A stretch of 64,000 nucleotides of DNA from Brevibacterium sp. UCMA 11754 (GCF_021532275.1 NZ_JACBOT010000006.1:156642-220641), one strand, 5' to 3'. Shown: positions 34,458 through 44,464, numbered from the stretch's first letter. Translations and numbers: made by a program. Notes: a model not told the origin generated them from the sequence alone.

Positions 34458-35669
34458 TCAGTCGACGATCGGTGCGCTGATTGCTTTCGCCAGGGCGTCG
34501 AAGGCCCGAATCGTGGGGAACAGTTTGGCAGCATCCTGCGGCAGGCCCCAGCTGGAGAGCTTGACGCCGACGAAGTTGGCTCCCGGGTTCATGTAGATCA
34601 TCTGCCCGTGGATGCCCAAGGCGAGGAAGGCGTGCGAATCCGGGAAAGGGAACCAGAACTGGTTGTGATACATCCCGCCGGGCATCCGATTGTCATCGGG
34701 ACCGTCGGCGAAGGCCTTCCTGGTGTCCGCGTCACCGGTGAGCGTGTCCCCGACCCACGAGGTCGGCACCACCTGTTCACCGGTGAGGGAGACTCCCCGG
34801 TTCGCATACAGGTAGCCGAAGCGAGCGAGGTCGCGCAGAGTGGTGTTGATGCCACCGTCGAACATGCCCACACCGTATTGGTCGGTGGCGATGAGCGCAT
34901 CGCGTTCGGCTCCGATCCGCGACCACAGCACGCGCGACATGAGGACCTGCATGCTCTCACCGGCGACCTTCTCGCACACCCAGCCCAGCACATCGGTCTC
35001 ACACGAGCGGTATTCGTAGACCCCGCCGTGCTCGGACTTCGCCTCCAGCGTGGTCAGGAACTCATACATGCCTTTGGCCTGGCCCTCGGGGTTCGTCTCG
35101 GACCAGCCGATCGACTCCTCGATCTGCCTGACCTCTGACTTCGGGTCGAGGTAGTTCTCCGAGAACTTGATTCCCGAGCGCATGTCGAGGATGTGACGCA
35201 CCGTGGCCCCGGCATATCCGGAGGATGCGAGGTCGGGGACGTAGTCGGTGACCAGACGGTTCGGATCGAGATCCCCGGCGCCCACGAGCACACCGGCCAC
35301 CGTGCCCACGAGTGATTTGCTCACCGACATCAGCAGGTGTTCGGTCTCCGGGCGCATCGTGGAGAAGTACTCCTCCGTGAGCACCGTGCCGTTGTGCATG
35401 ACCATCCACGCATCCGTGTCGCTGGTCTCGATGACGCTGCGCACGCTGCGAGCCTCGGAGAACTCGGTCTTCGGAACCTCGATGCTGCCCAGGTCCTGCA
35501 GCTCCACGGGCAGTTCTGCCACAGGTCCGGCCCCGCGGGAGATCGGCGTCGTGGGCAGCACCTGATCGACGTGCTGGAAGGACCAGCGAACGTTATCGGC
35601 ATCCTGCCAGTTGTCCTTGTCGATGACGGGGGCGACGGGCACAGCATTGTCCGGCGACGTCTCGGTCAC
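34458..35669 (-). CDS. Serine hydrolase, class C beta-lactamase/NylB-like fold
   Basis: The 403-residue hydrolase has the SxxK nucleophile motif (MSVSKSLVGT, Ser115 and Lys118) and a Tyr-centred second motif in GVYEYRSCETDVLGW (about Tyr220), as in 6-aminohexanoate-dimer hydrolases and penicillin-binding-like esterases. No signal peptide, so cytoplasmic. The start is GTG 35669 with GGTGGAGA just upstream. It lies 76 bp after the ATP-grasp gene on the same strand, so a peptide-bond-making and an amide- or ester-cutting enzyme may be coupled. The substrate is unknown. Confidence 0.82.
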   Translation of the reverse strand: MTETSPDNAVPVAPVIDKDNWQDADNVRWSFQHVDQVLPTTPISRGAGPVAELPVELQDLGSIEVPKTEFSEARSVRSVIETSDTDAWMVMHNGTVLTEEYFSTMRPETEHLLMSVSKSLVGTVAGVLVGAGDLDPNRLVTDYVPDLASSGYAGATVRHILDMRSGIKFSENYLDPKSEVRQIEESIGWSETNPEGQAKGMYEFLTTLEAKSEHGGVYEYRSCETDVLGWVCEKVAGESMQVLMSRVLWSRIGAERDALIATDQYGVGMFDGGINTTLRDLARFGYLYANRGVSLTGEQVVPTSWVGDTLTGDADTRKAFADGPDDNRMPGGMYHNQFWFPFPDSHAFLALGIHGQMIYMNPGANFVGVKLSSWGLPQDAAKLFPTIRAFDALAKAISAPIVD

Positions 35670-35745
35670 TCTCCACCTCTTCGAATTCGTCTCGTGCAGT
35701 CTGCGGCATTTGCGTCAGTCCGTGATGAGATTACCACCAGGGATG

Positions 35746-37527
35746 TCAATCGCCCTTTGCTCCGGGGCCGCCCAGAGCAGGTGAGGGATCCTCCACAGCA
35801 ACAGGCACACCGGCGTACATCGCACGGATCGAATCGATGAAGTGCTTGGCCCGAATGCTCAGTGCGTTCGGACCCCCGGCCTTGGTCTGCAGGGGGTTCT
35901 TCGTCACGAGCACACCGAGGTCGGCGCCCTTCCACCGGTATTCGCCGGCCCCGAAGATGCGCAGGAAGAACACCTCACTGCCGTTCTGCAGGGGATGCCA
36001 GTCGAGCGCGGCGCGTTTGTAGGTCAGAGTCCCGTACTGGTCGAGGAAGTACTGACCGGTCAGCGGTGAGTGCGTGATGTACTCCGTGATGTCAGCGGTC
36101 TCCTTGATGACCATCTGGCTCCACTCATCAGCCCCGGAGAGCTCTTCCCACCGCTCATTGATCTCATCGACGTCGAGATCGAACTCGACGTCGATGTATT
36201 CGAGCAGATGGAACAGGAACAGCGGCACGTCGGCATAGGCACCGGCGGTGACGTTGGTGATCGCAGAGGCTCCTGAGATGCGCGGGTTGAGTTCGCCGAG
36301 CCAGACATCATCGGTGTCGAGATCGACGAGCACATCGACCTCGAAGAAGCCGCGGTAACCGCGCATGCGCAGTCCCTCACCCATGCGTCGCACCAGTTCC
36401 CTGGCGCGAGTGCGCTGGTCTGCCGTGAGCACATCGGGGGTCATCTCATTGCCGCACCAGCCGCCCTTGTACGGAGTGAGCTCGGCGAAGCCGGCCAGTT
36501 CAGTGAGGAACGGGCCGACGACGACTCCGCTGCTGGTGATCACCGCCTCCACCGCCACGGGCGTGTTGTTGATGCGCTTCATGATCTTCAGCTGCTCGCC
36601 GATGATGTCGTGCTTGTGCCGGTTCCAGTCCTCCTCGGCGGCGATGAAGAACGTCGTCTTCCCCGAATCCCCGTAGGGGGTCTGGACGACGAGGTCGGTG
36701 CCCAGGTTCTCCTTCTCGGCCTCGGCGTTGAGCTGCGCATACGTGTCGGCCGTGGTGAGCACATTGGGCACGGAGAAGGCCCCGGCCTCATTGCCGAGCT
36801 TCGTCGTCTCGATCTTCGAATCGAGCTGGTTGCGCAGCGTCGCCGAGGGCAGGATGAGGTCGTAGCCGAGTTCGCGGCAGATCCGCTCGGTCTCCTCGTC
36901 GAAGAAGACCATTGCCACCTTGGGTCGCTCACCGTGGGGCACATTCGTCGTCATATGGGCGCGCACCTCGGCGTTGAGGAGGAGCCAGTTGTTGATCGCC
37001 TCACCACTGTCGAATTCGACGAACGGCTTGTAACGCGGGGAGAACACGCGGGGGTGCCCGCCGTCCCATCCGTCGTAGTACGTGATGTAGGAGAAGTTCC
37101 GGACCCAGCGGTCGAGGCCGAGCAGGTTGAATGGGGTCGCACCGATGAAATAGATCGGCGTGATGTTGGTGCGGAAGAAGTGGCGGACCTCGGAGATGTT
37201 GCGCAGCGGCCGTCGGATCTGGACCCGTTCGGCCTCCTTGCCCGCATAGGCGGCATCGGTGCCGACATGGACTTCGACATCTGCCGGATCCGGCGCCGAG
37301 GTGGAAGCTGGGGTGGGCGCGGGCGCCGGCACTGCCTGAGGCGGGGCGGTTGCGGCATCGGGGATGCGAGCCTCTGTCGAGTTGACTGGTCGACCGGTGC
37401 CGGGAACCGCGACAGCGTCCTTGACAACACGCCTGTTCGCGCCTGCTCCCGTGCCGGTCGGCGTGCCCGACCCGTCCGTGTTCCCAGTCGTCGTCGACGG
37501 GGTTGGGTCTGCAGGATTGTTCGTCAT
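35746..37527 (-). CDS. ATP-grasp domain protein (carboxylate-amine ligase-like)
   Basis: The 593-residue protein has a Pro/Ala/Thr-rich disordered N-terminus (about 1-95) and then an ATP-grasp enzyme core. Visible elements are VVQTPYGDSGKTTFF near 285 (nucleotide lid), FFEVDVLVDLDTDDVWLGE and ELNPRISGASAITN near 420 (Mg-ATP site). Such enzymes join a carboxylate to an amine or thiol through an acyl-phosphate. The product is unknown. ATG 37527 has AAGGAG eight bases upstream. It appears to be the first gene of a two-gene unit with the serine hydrolase. Confidence 0.8.
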   Translation of the reverse strand: MTNNPADPTPSTTTGNTDGSGTPTGTGAGANRRVVKDAVAVPGTGRPVNSTEARIPDAATAPPQAVPAPAPTPASTSAPDPADVEVHVGTDAAYAGKEAERVQIRRPLRNISEVRHFFRTNITPIYFIGATPFNLLGLDRWVRNFSYITYYDGWDGGHPRVFSPRYKPFVEFDSGEAINNWLLLNAEVRAHMTTNVPHGERPKVAMVFFDEETERICRELGYDLILPSATLRNQLDSKIETTKLGNEAGAFSVPNVLTTADTYAQLNAEAEKENLGTDLVVQTPYGDSGKTTFFIAAEEDWNRHKHDIIGEQLKIMKRINNTPVAVEAVITSSGVVVGPFLTELAGFAELTPYKGGWCGNEMTPDVLTADQRTRARELVRRMGEGLRMRGYRGFFEVDVLVDLDTDDVWLGELNPRISGASAITNVTAGAYADVPLFLFHLLEYIDVEFDLDVDEINERWEELSGADEWSQMVIKETADITEYITHSPLTGQYFLDQYGTLTYKRAALDWHPLQNGSEVFFLRIFGAGEYRWKGADLGVLVTKNPLQTKAGGPNALSIRAKHFIDSIRAMYAGVPVAVEDPSPALGGPGAKGD

Positions 37528-37809
37528 GGCACTGCTCCTTGTCAATACATCTGGGCTAACTGCTCGCAGTCACCTGAGTCGTCCGCCCGCTTCATCGCGG
37601 CGATGATTCGGATGCCGAACGTCAAACGTGATGTGGGCAACAACCTATACCAGTTTTCGGTGGCTGAGGACGATGGTGCATCAATTGGATGAACCCGATG
37701 CGAATTCGCGGTCAAATCCGAGGTAGAACGTACCAGTCGGGTGAATTCCCCTCGCGTGGTGAGGGGCCGCTAGGCTGGGATCACCACGTCTTTTCGAAAG
37801 AGAGTCACT

Positions 37810-38259
37810 ATGCCGGTGAATACCGATAAGCAGGGAACGAGCTATTCTCTGCCACGCCCCTATGAGGTGTCGCGGGAGGCGGTCGCGGAATTCGCGCTGG
37901 CCACCAACGCGAAGGCCGACTACCACTTCGAGACCGAGGCAGCGACCGCCCTTGGCTATCACGACGTCGTGGCACCGACCACTTTCGCCGTGATCATCGC
38001 GCAGAAGTCCGAAGCGGCCTACATCAGTGACCCCGAGTCCGGCATCGACTTCTCCAAGGTCGTTCACGGTTCGGAGCAGTTCAGCATCACCCGGCCCATC
38101 GTCGCCGGTGACAGCCTGGACGCCACGACCCACGTCGACGGCGTGCGCGCGTCGGGACCCAACGCCATGATCACCACCCGCACAGAGATCACCGACGCCG
38201 CCGAACAGCCTGTCGTCACAGTGAGCTCGACCATCGTTGTGAGAGGAGACGGAGAATGA
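37810..38259 (+). CDS. hadA: MaoC-like dehydratase, HadA-type subunit
   Basis: The 149-residue hot-dog protein (PYEVSREAVAEFALATNAK, then HDVVAPTTFAVIIAQ) resembles the N-terminal-type (substrate-binding) half of heterodimeric (3R)-hydroxyacyl dehydratases. It lacks the catalytic D-x-N-P-x-H motif, as HadA/HadC do. Its stop overlaps the start of the catalytic subunit gene. The symbol is by analogy with mycobacteria, where hadABC also lies near secE; the acyl substrate is unknown. Confidence 0.8.
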   Translation: MPVNTDKQGTSYSLPRPYEVSREAVAEFALATNAKADYHFETEAATALGYHDVVAPTTFAVIIAQKSEAAYISDPESGIDFSKVVHGSEQFSITRPIVAGDSLDATTHVDGVRASGPNAMITTRTEITDAAEQPVVTVSSTIVVRGDGE

Positions 38260-38699
38260 GCGTCACCGACTTCTCCCAACTGACCATCGGAGACACCGTC
38301 GTCGAAGCCGAGATCCCCCTGTCGCGAGCATCGCTCGTCGACTACGCGGGCGCCTCAGGCGATCACAACCCGATCCATTGGTCCGAACGCTTCGCCACCG
38401 AGGTGGGTCTTGAGGGAGTCATCGCCCACGGCATGCTCTCGATGGCCGTCGTTATCGCCCCCATCGTCGAATGGATCGGCGATCCGGGCGCGATCGTCGA
38501 CTACCGGACACGGTTCTCCGCGCCGGTGCTCGTCCCCGACGCCGAATCCGGCACACCGGCCACACCCACCGCCACCCTGTCGATGACCGCGGTGGTCGGG
38601 GCCGTCGACGGAGCTGTGGGGACCGCCCGCATCGACGTCACGGTGAAGTCCGGTGACCAGGATGTGCTCAGCCGCACCCAGATCCGAGTCTCGCGGTGA
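38256..38699 (+). CDS. hadB: MaoC-like dehydratase, catalytic HadB-type subunit
   Basis: The 147-residue hot-dog protein carries the hydratase motif ASGDHNPIHWSERFA (Asp and His near 41-46) and GVIAHGMLSMA, so it is the catalytic half that would dehydrate 3-hydroxyacyl chains in fatty acid elongation. It overlaps hadA by four bases and murB by four (GTGA). Confidence 0.86.
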   Translation: MSVTDFSQLTIGDTVVEAEIPLSRASLVDYAGASGDHNPIHWSERFATEVGLEGVIAHGMLSMAVVIAPIVEWIGDPGAIVDYRTRFSAPVLVPDAESGTPATPTATLSMTAVVGAVDGAVGTARIDVTVKSGDQDVLSRTQIRVSR

Positions 38700-39775
38700 C
38701 GAAGGATCTGGCAGAGTTCACGACGTTCCACCTCGGCGGCCCAACAGCCAGGCTGCATATCGCCGAGACCAGGGACGATCTCGTTGACTTCTCTCGTGAA
38801 CATCCCCTGAGTCTGTCGGCTCACCCCGCGGCCGATGTCCTCTTCATCGGCGGCGGATCGAACCTCCTCATCTCCGACGCCGGCTTCGACGCCGACGTGT
38901 GCGTGGTCGCCACCAAGGGTGTGACGATGACCGATACCTCGGAGACCGAAACCCGTGTCACCGCCGAGGCGGGGGAGAACTGGGACGAATTCGTCGCCTT
39001 CACCCTCGGCTGCGGTCTCTCGGGTCTCGAGGCCCTGTCCGGAATCCCCGGCTCCGTCGGAGCGACTCCGATCCAGAACGTGGGCGCCTACGGAACAGAG
39101 GTCGCCGAACTCATCACCTCGGTCGAGGTATTCGATCGCCTCGCCGGTCAGGTCCGTCACCTCAGCGCCGCCGAACTCGAGTTCGGCTACCGCACCTCGG
39201 TGCTCAAACGTGCGCAGCAGAGAACGGGCACTGCCCAGTACCTGGTGCTGTCGGTGACCTTCGATCTGCATCGCAGCCCGGACTCCCTGCCGGTGCGCTA
39301 CGCACAACTCGCCTCGGCATTGGACGTCGAGATCGGAGAGTCGGTGCCGGCTACGCTGGTGCGCACCAGCGTCATCTCCCTGCGCAGGTCCAAAGGCATG
39401 GTTGTGGACCCAGACGACCACGACACCTGGTCAGCTGGTTCCTTCTTCACGAACCCGATCGTCGACGACCCCGCCGAGCTGCCCGCCGAGGCACCCCGCT
39501 ACCCGGTCACCGATCCACTGAGCGGATCGACGATCGAGGGACGGACGAAGACCTCGGCCGCTTGGCTGATCGAACATGCGGGATTCTCCAAAGGCTTCAG
39601 CGTCGGAGAGGGTCGGGCAAGCCTGTCGACCAAACACACCTTGGCATTGACGAATCGCGGCCGGGCGGCAACGGACGACGTCCTCGAACTCGCCCGCGCC
39701 GTGGTCGACGGGGTGAATGAGAAGTTCGGCATCGTCCTCGAGCCTGAACCCACGTTCATCGCCTGCTCGCTCTGA
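38696..39775 (+). CDS. murB: UDP-N-acetylmuramate dehydrogenase
   Basis: The 359-residue FAD enzyme reduces UDP-GlcNAc-enolpyruvate to UDP-MurNAc for peptidoglycan. FAD-binding VLFIGGGSNLLISDAGFD is near 48-66, followed by LSGIPGSVGATPIQNVGAYG near 113 and the C-terminal domain with SAGSFFTNPIV and the catalytic Ser. AWLIEHAGFSKGFSVG is also typical. The start is GTG 38696, overlapping the hadB stop. Cytoplasmic. Confidence 0.95.
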   Translation: MTKDLAEFTTFHLGGPTARLHIAETRDDLVDFSREHPLSLSAHPAADVLFIGGGSNLLISDAGFDADVCVVATKGVTMTDTSETETRVTAEAGENWDEFVAFTLGCGLSGLEALSGIPGSVGATPIQNVGAYGTEVAELITSVEVFDRLAGQVRHLSAAELEFGYRTSVLKRAQQRTGTAQYLVLSVTFDLHRSPDSLPVRYAQLASALDVEIGESVPATLVRTSVISLRRSKGMVVDPDDHDTWSAGSFFTNPIVDDPAELPAEAPRYPVTDPLSGSTIEGRTKTSAAWLIEHAGFSKGFSVGEGRASLSTKHTLALTNRGRAATDDVLELARAVVDGVNEKFGIVLEPEPTFIACSL

Positions 39776-39789
39776 GACCGTGTCCTGAA

Positions 39790-41460
39790 ATGCAGCCTGT
39801 GTCGCCCCGTCGGAGAACCTCAGCCCTGCTGATCCTCATTGCCGTGGTCGCAGCCGTGACCCTGCCATGGGCGCTCCTGTCTGCACGTGCTGATCTCAGC
39901 TTCGGCCCGCATGAGGCCCGTTATCAGATCACAGCAGACTCCCGGCTGACCGTTGACTTCGGTCCGCTGGGCAAACTGCTCGTCCCCGCAGACGACTATC
40001 TGCCGCTGGGGCTGGGACTGACCGTCGACATCGGTCAGATCCCGGTCTCCGGAGCAGACGAGGACGACTCCCACACAGGTGCCTCCGAACGGCGTTCTGA
40101 CAGAGATTCCTCCGATGGATCTGAGCAGGGAGCCGGGGGAGGAGCGGTCGATGCCCTGGGCGGCGACATCGCGTCCTACGCTTCCCTGTTCTCAGCCCCA
40201 CAGGCACAGGTCAACGAGGTCGTCGACGGCTTGACCACAGAGATCCTGGCCCGGTGGGCCCTGGCCGTCTGCCTCATCAGCGGCGTGATCGTGGCCATGG
40301 CGTTCATCCTCGGACCCGTTCGGCTCGCCGGGATCGGGAGGGCCTTCGTCGGAAAGGAGCTCATCGGCATCGGCCTGGTCACCATTCTCGTCCTGGCAAG
40401 TGTCGGCACAGCAGTCCTCACCCGCCCCAAGCCTCTCGACGCCGATCCCGCCTTCGACGGCACCCCACTGGCCGGTGCACAGGTCACGGGCCGCCTCGGC
40501 GGGGTCATCGATGCCGCGTTCACGGCGGTCAAGGACTTCTCCGACGACAACGACGCCTTCTACGACCAAGTGCTGGAGAACCTGCGCGCCAAATGGACCA
40601 CGCGCCCCCAGACCGGCAACTGGTCGGATCAGGGGATGGTGCCTCGCCCGGGCGGGGACGAGGACGGGCTGAACGCAGACGTATCGACATTCGTGTTCGG
40701 CTCGGACCTGCACTGCAACATCGGCATGGCCCGGGTTGTCGGCGCGGTGACTCGGATGAGCGATGCCGATGCCTACATCGACGGGGGAGACGTGACGATG
40801 ACGGGCACCTCGGCGGAGAACTACTGCTTCGACGTGCTCGACGACGAGCTGCCTGACAAGCTGCCGCGGATGATCGTCAAGGGCAACCATGACTCCGCCG
40901 AAACCACGAATCACGCGAGAAGCCAGGGCTGGAAGGTCCTCGACGACACGAGTGCGACGATGAGCGGAGTGACGTTCTTCGGCGGGCCCGACCCCCGTCG
41001 GACCGTGTTCGGATCGGGGCCGGAGCTTGAGACCGATCTCACCGCCGATCAGTACGCGCAGAGGCTCAACGACGAGGCCTGCGCGAGCGACTTCGACATC
41101 ATGCTCATCCACGATGCGCGGATCGGGGCCCCGTCACTGCGCTCCGGATGTGCGCAGTACAGCCTCAGCGGACACTGGCACAGACGAGTCGGCCCGGAGA
41201 CCCTGGGCAGCGGAGTCCGCTATGTGAGTTCGACGACAGGCGGCGCCCTGGCGAACGCCCTGACCCCGGGGCCGCTGAAGATGGACGCGGAGCTGAGCAT
41301 CGTGCGCGTGGACAATCGGACCAAACGGCCCATAGACGTCCAGATCGTCACTGTCAGCCCCGACAAGACGGTCACGATCGAGCCGTGGAAGACCTTCCCG
41401 GAGCCGGTGCCGCTGGTCGCTCAGCCGCCGCAGACACAGCCGGCGAACGAGGAGGAATAG
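39790..41460 (+). CDS. Membrane-anchored metallophosphoesterase
   Basis: This 556-residue protein has an N-terminal span (about 12-31), an extracytoplasmic part, two spans (about 156-178 and 192-212) and then a calcineurin-like phosphoesterase domain. Its metal ligands are visible in order: GSDLHCN, YIDGGDVTM, VKGNHDS and SGHWHRR, from about 300 to 470. The phosphoesterase domain thus appears to be outside the membrane. The Pro/Gln-rich tail ends NEEE. ATG 39790 lies 14 bp after murB, so cotranscription is likely. Substrate unknown. Confidence 0.85.
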   Translation: MQPVSPRRRTSALLILIAVVAAVTLPWALLSARADLSFGPHEARYQITADSRLTVDFGPLGKLLVPADDYLPLGLGLTVDIGQIPVSGADEDDSHTGASERRSDRDSSDGSEQGAGGGAVDALGGDIASYASLFSAPQAQVNEVVDGLTTEILARWALAVCLISGVIVAMAFILGPVRLAGIGRAFVGKELIGIGLVTILVLASVGTAVLTRPKPLDADPAFDGTPLAGAQVTGRLGGVIDAAFTAVKDFSDDNDAFYDQVLENLRAKWTTRPQTGNWSDQGMVPRPGGDEDGLNADVSTFVFGSDLHCNIGMARVVGAVTRMSDADAYIDGGDVTMTGTSAENYCFDVLDDELPDKLPRMIVKGNHDSAETTNHARSQGWKVLDDTSATMSGVTFFGGPDPRRTVFGSGPELETDLTADQYAQRLNDEACASDFDIMLIHDARIGAPSLRSGCAQYSLSGHWHRRVGPETLGSGVRYVSSTTGGALANALTPGPLKMDAELSIVRVDNRTKRPIDVQIVTVSPDKTVTIEPWKTFPEPVPLVAQPPQTQPANEEE

Positions 41461-41585
41461 GGGTGAGGAAGTCGAGTTCGGACAGGTATGGGAGCCCGGT
41501 TCGACTAACGGCGGTCACAGACGGTATGCTCGTTTCTCGTGGTTGGACACAACTCGGGGAACACGAATCGAGGGTGTCGAATCGA

Positions 41586-41658
41586 AGGGGTGTGGCGCAA
41601 TTGGTAGCGCAACGGTCTCCAAAACCGTAGGTTGCAGGTTCGAGTCCTGTCACCCCTG
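41586..41658 (+). tRNA. trnW: tRNA-Trp (CCA anticodon)
   Basis: A full cloverleaf is visible: acceptor AGGGGTG/CACCCCT, D-arm with GGCGCAATTGGTAGCGC, anticodon arm with CTCCAAA loop (anticodon CCA at 41619-41621) and T-arm CAGGTTCGAGTCCTG. G at 41658 is the discriminator. The 3' CCA is not encoded. It lies immediately upstream of secE, its usual actinobacterial place. Confidence 0.97.
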
Positions 41659-41756
41659 CGCAGTTGATATCTGCTTGAGTCATATCGGCGAAACGCCGTC
41701 CTCGACGGGCTTGAACAATTGTGCTGTCCCAATGGAAACCGACCGAGTGAGGATGT

Positions 41757-42032
41757 GTGGAAGACACACCGGCAAAGAAGACTGGAGATAAGCCCAAAGG
41801 CACCAGTCGTAAGCAGCTCGGGTTCTTCGGACGAATCCTGCAGTTCTTCCGCGAGGTCATCGCGGAGCTGAAGAAGGTCGTCACCCCGACACGTAAGCAA
41901 CTGGTCAACTACACCCTGGTTGTGCTGGGCTTCATCCTCTTCATGATGCTTCTCGTGGTAGTTCTCGACCTCGTGTTCGGCAAGCTCGTCGGATTCGTCT
42001 TCGGCGGAACACCGCTGTGGCCATTGTGGTGA
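41757..42032 (+). CDS. secE: Protein translocase subunit SecE
   Basis: The 91-residue protein has the conserved cytoplasmic amphipathic helix FFREVIAELKKVVTPTRKQL followed by one span (about 50-75; TLVVLGFILFMMLLVVVLDL). It stabilises the SecY channel. The start is GTG 41757, reading V(M)EDTPAKKTG, with GAGG close upstream. It precedes nusG as in most bacteria. Confidence 0.95.
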   Translation: MEDTPAKKTGDKPKGTSRKQLGFFGRILQFFREVIAELKKVVTPTRKQLVNYTLVVLGFILFMMLLVVVLDLVFGKLVGFVFGGTPLWPLW

Positions 42033-42126
42033 CTCACCCCCAGCGGTGATCACTTGGATTTCAAACACGTTGCAGACCCTTCACTCCCATATGGGAATCA
42101 CTACACGCGAAGCGAGGAATTGATCG

Positions 42127-43023
42127 GTGTCGGATACCAGTTCACCTGAGCAGGAAACCCCTGAGACACAGAACGCCACTCCAGAGGAGTCGAGCGTTGC
42201 ACCAGTGGTGGAAGACGTCGAGAACGAAACCTCCGCTGTGAGCGCCGACGACGCGCTGGTGGCAGACGCACCCGCTGACGAGGCTGTCTCTGAAGAGGCA
42301 CCTGCCGACGACAGTGCCGCAGCCGACTCGGATGAGGTTGCCTCAGGCGATGACGAAGCCGCCGAAGACGCCGAGACGGATGAGGCAGCTGCCGCCGACG
42401 AGGTCGACCCGGCCGAAGAGTTCAAGTCGGAACTGCGTATGCAGGAGGGTGACTGGTACGTCATCCATTCCTACGCAGGCTACGAGAACCGCGTCAAGCA
42501 GAACCTTGAGAACCGTTCCATCAGCCTCAACCTCGAAGAGTTCATCTTCGAGTCCCAGGTGCCGATGGAAGATGTCGTCGAGATCAAGAACGGCCAGCGC
42601 AAGCAGGTCCGTCGCGTGCGCATTCCGGGCTACGTGCTGGTGCGCATGGAACTCACCGATGAGTCATGGGGCGCGGTTCGCCACACCCCGGGCGTGACCG
42701 GATTCGTGGGCAACGCCTACGACCCGACTCCTCTGTCCATCGACGAGGTCTTCACGATGCTCGCTCCGATCTTCGAAGAGCGCCAGGCCGAAGCCGCTGC
42801 CGCCGAAGGTGTGCAGGCCGAGCAGGCCGCGAAATCCGCCCCCATCACCGAGGTGGAGTACGAGGTCGGCGAGTCCGTGCTCGTCAAGGAAGGTTCCTTC
42901 GAGGGTCACCCCGCAACTATCCAGGAGATCCGTCCGGAATCACAGAAGCTCACCGTGCTGCTGTCGATCTTCGAACGCGACGTTCCCGTCGAGCTCAGCT
43001 TCGACCAGGTGTCCAAGCTCTGA
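42127..43023 (+). CDS. nusG: Transcription elongation/antitermination factor NusG
   Basis: The 298-residue protein has an NGN domain from about 108 ([20 protein letters not shown], then [20 protein letters not shown]) and a C-terminal KOW domain ([19 protein letters not shown]). The first 100 residues are an acidic Glu/Asp/Ala-rich extension, longer than the E. coli form (181 residues) but common in actinobacteria. It binds RNA polymerase and links transcription to translation or Rho. Start is GTG 42127. A terminator follows. Confidence 0.95.
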   Translation: MSDTSSPEQETPETQNATPEESSVAPVVEDVENETSAVSADDALVADAPADEAVSEEAPADDSAAADSDEVASGDDEAAEDAETDEAAAADEVDPAEEFKSELRMQEGDWYVIHSYAGYENRVKQNLENRSISLNLEEFIFESQVPMEDVVEIKNGQRKQVRRVRIPGYVLVRMELTDESWGAVRHTPGVTGFVGNAYDPTPLSIDEVFTMLAPIFEERQAEAAAAEGVQAEQAAKSAPITEVEYEVGESVLVKEGSFEGHPATIQEIRPESQKLTVLLSIFERDVPVELSFDQVSKL

Positions 43024-43040
43024 GCAGATTTTCACAGTAG

Positions 43041-43070
43041 GAAAGGGCCCGGTGATCTCCGGGCCCTTTC
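43041..43070 (+). terminator. Terminator after nusG
   Basis: GAAAGGGCCCGG and CCGGGCCCTTTC form perfect 12-bp arms around TGATCT, 17 bp after the nusG stop. The arm end TTTC supplies a short T-run. Confidence 0.75.
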
Positions 43071-43104
43071 GCCATTCACGCCCAGTGATGCCTGTCACCG
43101 ACAT

Positions 43105-43134
43105 TTGCTCCAGGGTCTGCAGGCATGGAATACT
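43105..43134 (+). promoter_or_regulatory. Candidate promoter of rplK-rplA
   Basis: TTGCTC at 43105-43110 and AATACT at 43129-43134 are spaced by 18 bp, a fair match to a housekeeping promoter. They lie between the nusG terminator and rplK, leaving a leader of about 90 bases, which might carry L1-related control. Confidence 0.35.
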
Positions 43135-43228
43135 GGTGTGGTTTGATCTCGGTTCCCATCGGAAGCCGATTTCGGACGATGCGCCGTATTTCTCTGGCGC
43201 ATCGAAACTTCAAGATTAAGGACCGAAT

Positions 43229-43666
43229 ATGCCTCCCAAGAAAAAGGTAGCCGGCCTCGTCAAGCTCCAGATTCAGGCAGGTGCCGCTAACCCGGCCCCT
43301 CCGATTGGTCCGGCGCTTGCCCAGCACGGCGTCAACATCATGGAATTCTGCAAGGCCTATAACGCCGCAACAGAGTCCCAGCGCGGGAACATCGTTCCCG
43401 TCGAGATCACGGTGTTCGAAGATCGTTCGTTCACCTTCATTCTCAAGACCCCACCGGCTGCAGAACTCATCAAAAAGGCTGCAGGCGTGAAGTCAGGCTC
43501 GGCTACTCCTCACACCGACAAGGTGGCTCACCTGAGCGCCGACCAGGTTCGCGAGATCGCCACCACGAAGATGCCTGACCTCAACGCCAATGACCTGGAT
43601 CAGGCTGACCGCATCGTCGCCGGCACCGCTCGCTCCATGGGCGTGACCACCGACATCGAGGTCTGA
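43229..43666 (+). CDS. rplK: 50S ribosomal protein L11
   Basis: The 145-residue protein reads [20 protein letters not shown], then [20 protein letters not shown], the conserved L11 N-terminus. The C-terminal rRNA-binding domain has [16 protein letters not shown]. It binds the GTPase-associated centre of 23S rRNA and the L10-L7/L12 stalk. It is followed 64 bp later by rplA. Confidence 0.97.
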   Translation: MPPKKKVAGLVKLQIQAGAANPAPPIGPALAQHGVNIMEFCKAYNAATESQRGNIVPVEITVFEDRSFTFILKTPPAAELIKKAAGVKSGSATPHTDKVAHLSADQVREIATTKMPDLNANDLDQADRIVAGTARSMGVTTDIEV

Positions 43667-43730
43667 GACCAGTTATTTCACTGTGGTAGGGCTCGCGCAG
43701 CCCGCACCACGACTGCAAGGAGAGAAGCAG

Positions 43731-44429
43731 ATGGCAAAGCGTTCAAAGGCCTATCAGGCCGCGGCAGAGAAGATCGCCGCAGATGTGACATACGAACCGG
43801 CTCAGGCAATCGCCCTGGCCAAAGAGACCACAGTGGCGAAGTACGATGCCACAGTCGAGGTCGCCCTCCGCCTGGGTGTCGACCCACGTAAGGCGGACCA
43901 GATGGTGCGCGGCACCGTCAACCTTCCGCATGGTACCGGTAAGACCGCTCGGGTCCTGGTGTTCGCTGCCGGCGACCGTGCAGAAGCTGCCCGTGAAGCA
44001 GGTGCTGACTTCGTCGGCTCCGATGACCTGCTGGAGAAGGTGGCCAACGGCTTCACCGACTTCGACTCGGCTGTTGCCACCCCTGACATGATGGGCAAGG
44101 TCGGACGTCTGGGTAAGGTTCTGGGTCCACGTGGCCTGATGCCGAACCCCAAGACCGGCACCGTGACCATGGATGTCGCCAAGGCCGTGACCGAGATCAA
44201 GGGCGGAAAGATCGAATTCCGCGTCGACAAGCACTCGAACCTGCACTTCATCATCGGAAAGGTCTCCTTCTCCGAGGAAGCACTGCAGCAGAACTTCGAT
44301 GCAGCGATCGAAGAGGTTCTTCGTCTGAAGCCGAGTTCCTCGAAGGGCCGCTACATTTCGAAGGCAACCGTGACGACATCGAACGGTCCTGCCGTTCCGA
44401 TCGACGGTTCATCGATGCGCGTGGTCTGA
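43731..44429 (+). CDS. rplA: 50S ribosomal protein L1
   Basis: The 232-residue protein begins [20 protein letters not shown] and contains the signature [19 protein letters not shown] near 120-140. L1 lines the E-site stalk and often represses its own operon. ATG 43731 has AAGGAGA eight bases upstream; a longer frame from 43683 is not supported. A strong terminator follows. Confidence 0.97.
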   Translation: MAKRSKAYQAAAEKIAADVTYEPAQAIALAKETTVAKYDATVEVALRLGVDPRKADQMVRGTVNLPHGTGKTARVLVFAAGDRAEAAREAGADFVGSDDLLEKVANGFTDFDSAVATPDMMGKVGRLGKVLGPRGLMPNPKTGTVTMDVAKAVTEIKGGKIEFRVDKHSNLHFIIGKVSFSEEALQQNFDAAIEEVLRLKPSSSKGRYISKATVTTSNGPAVPIDGSSMRVV

Positions 44430-44464
44430 TCTCTTTGAGGGGTTGAACCGCGTTCAGCAGTTCT

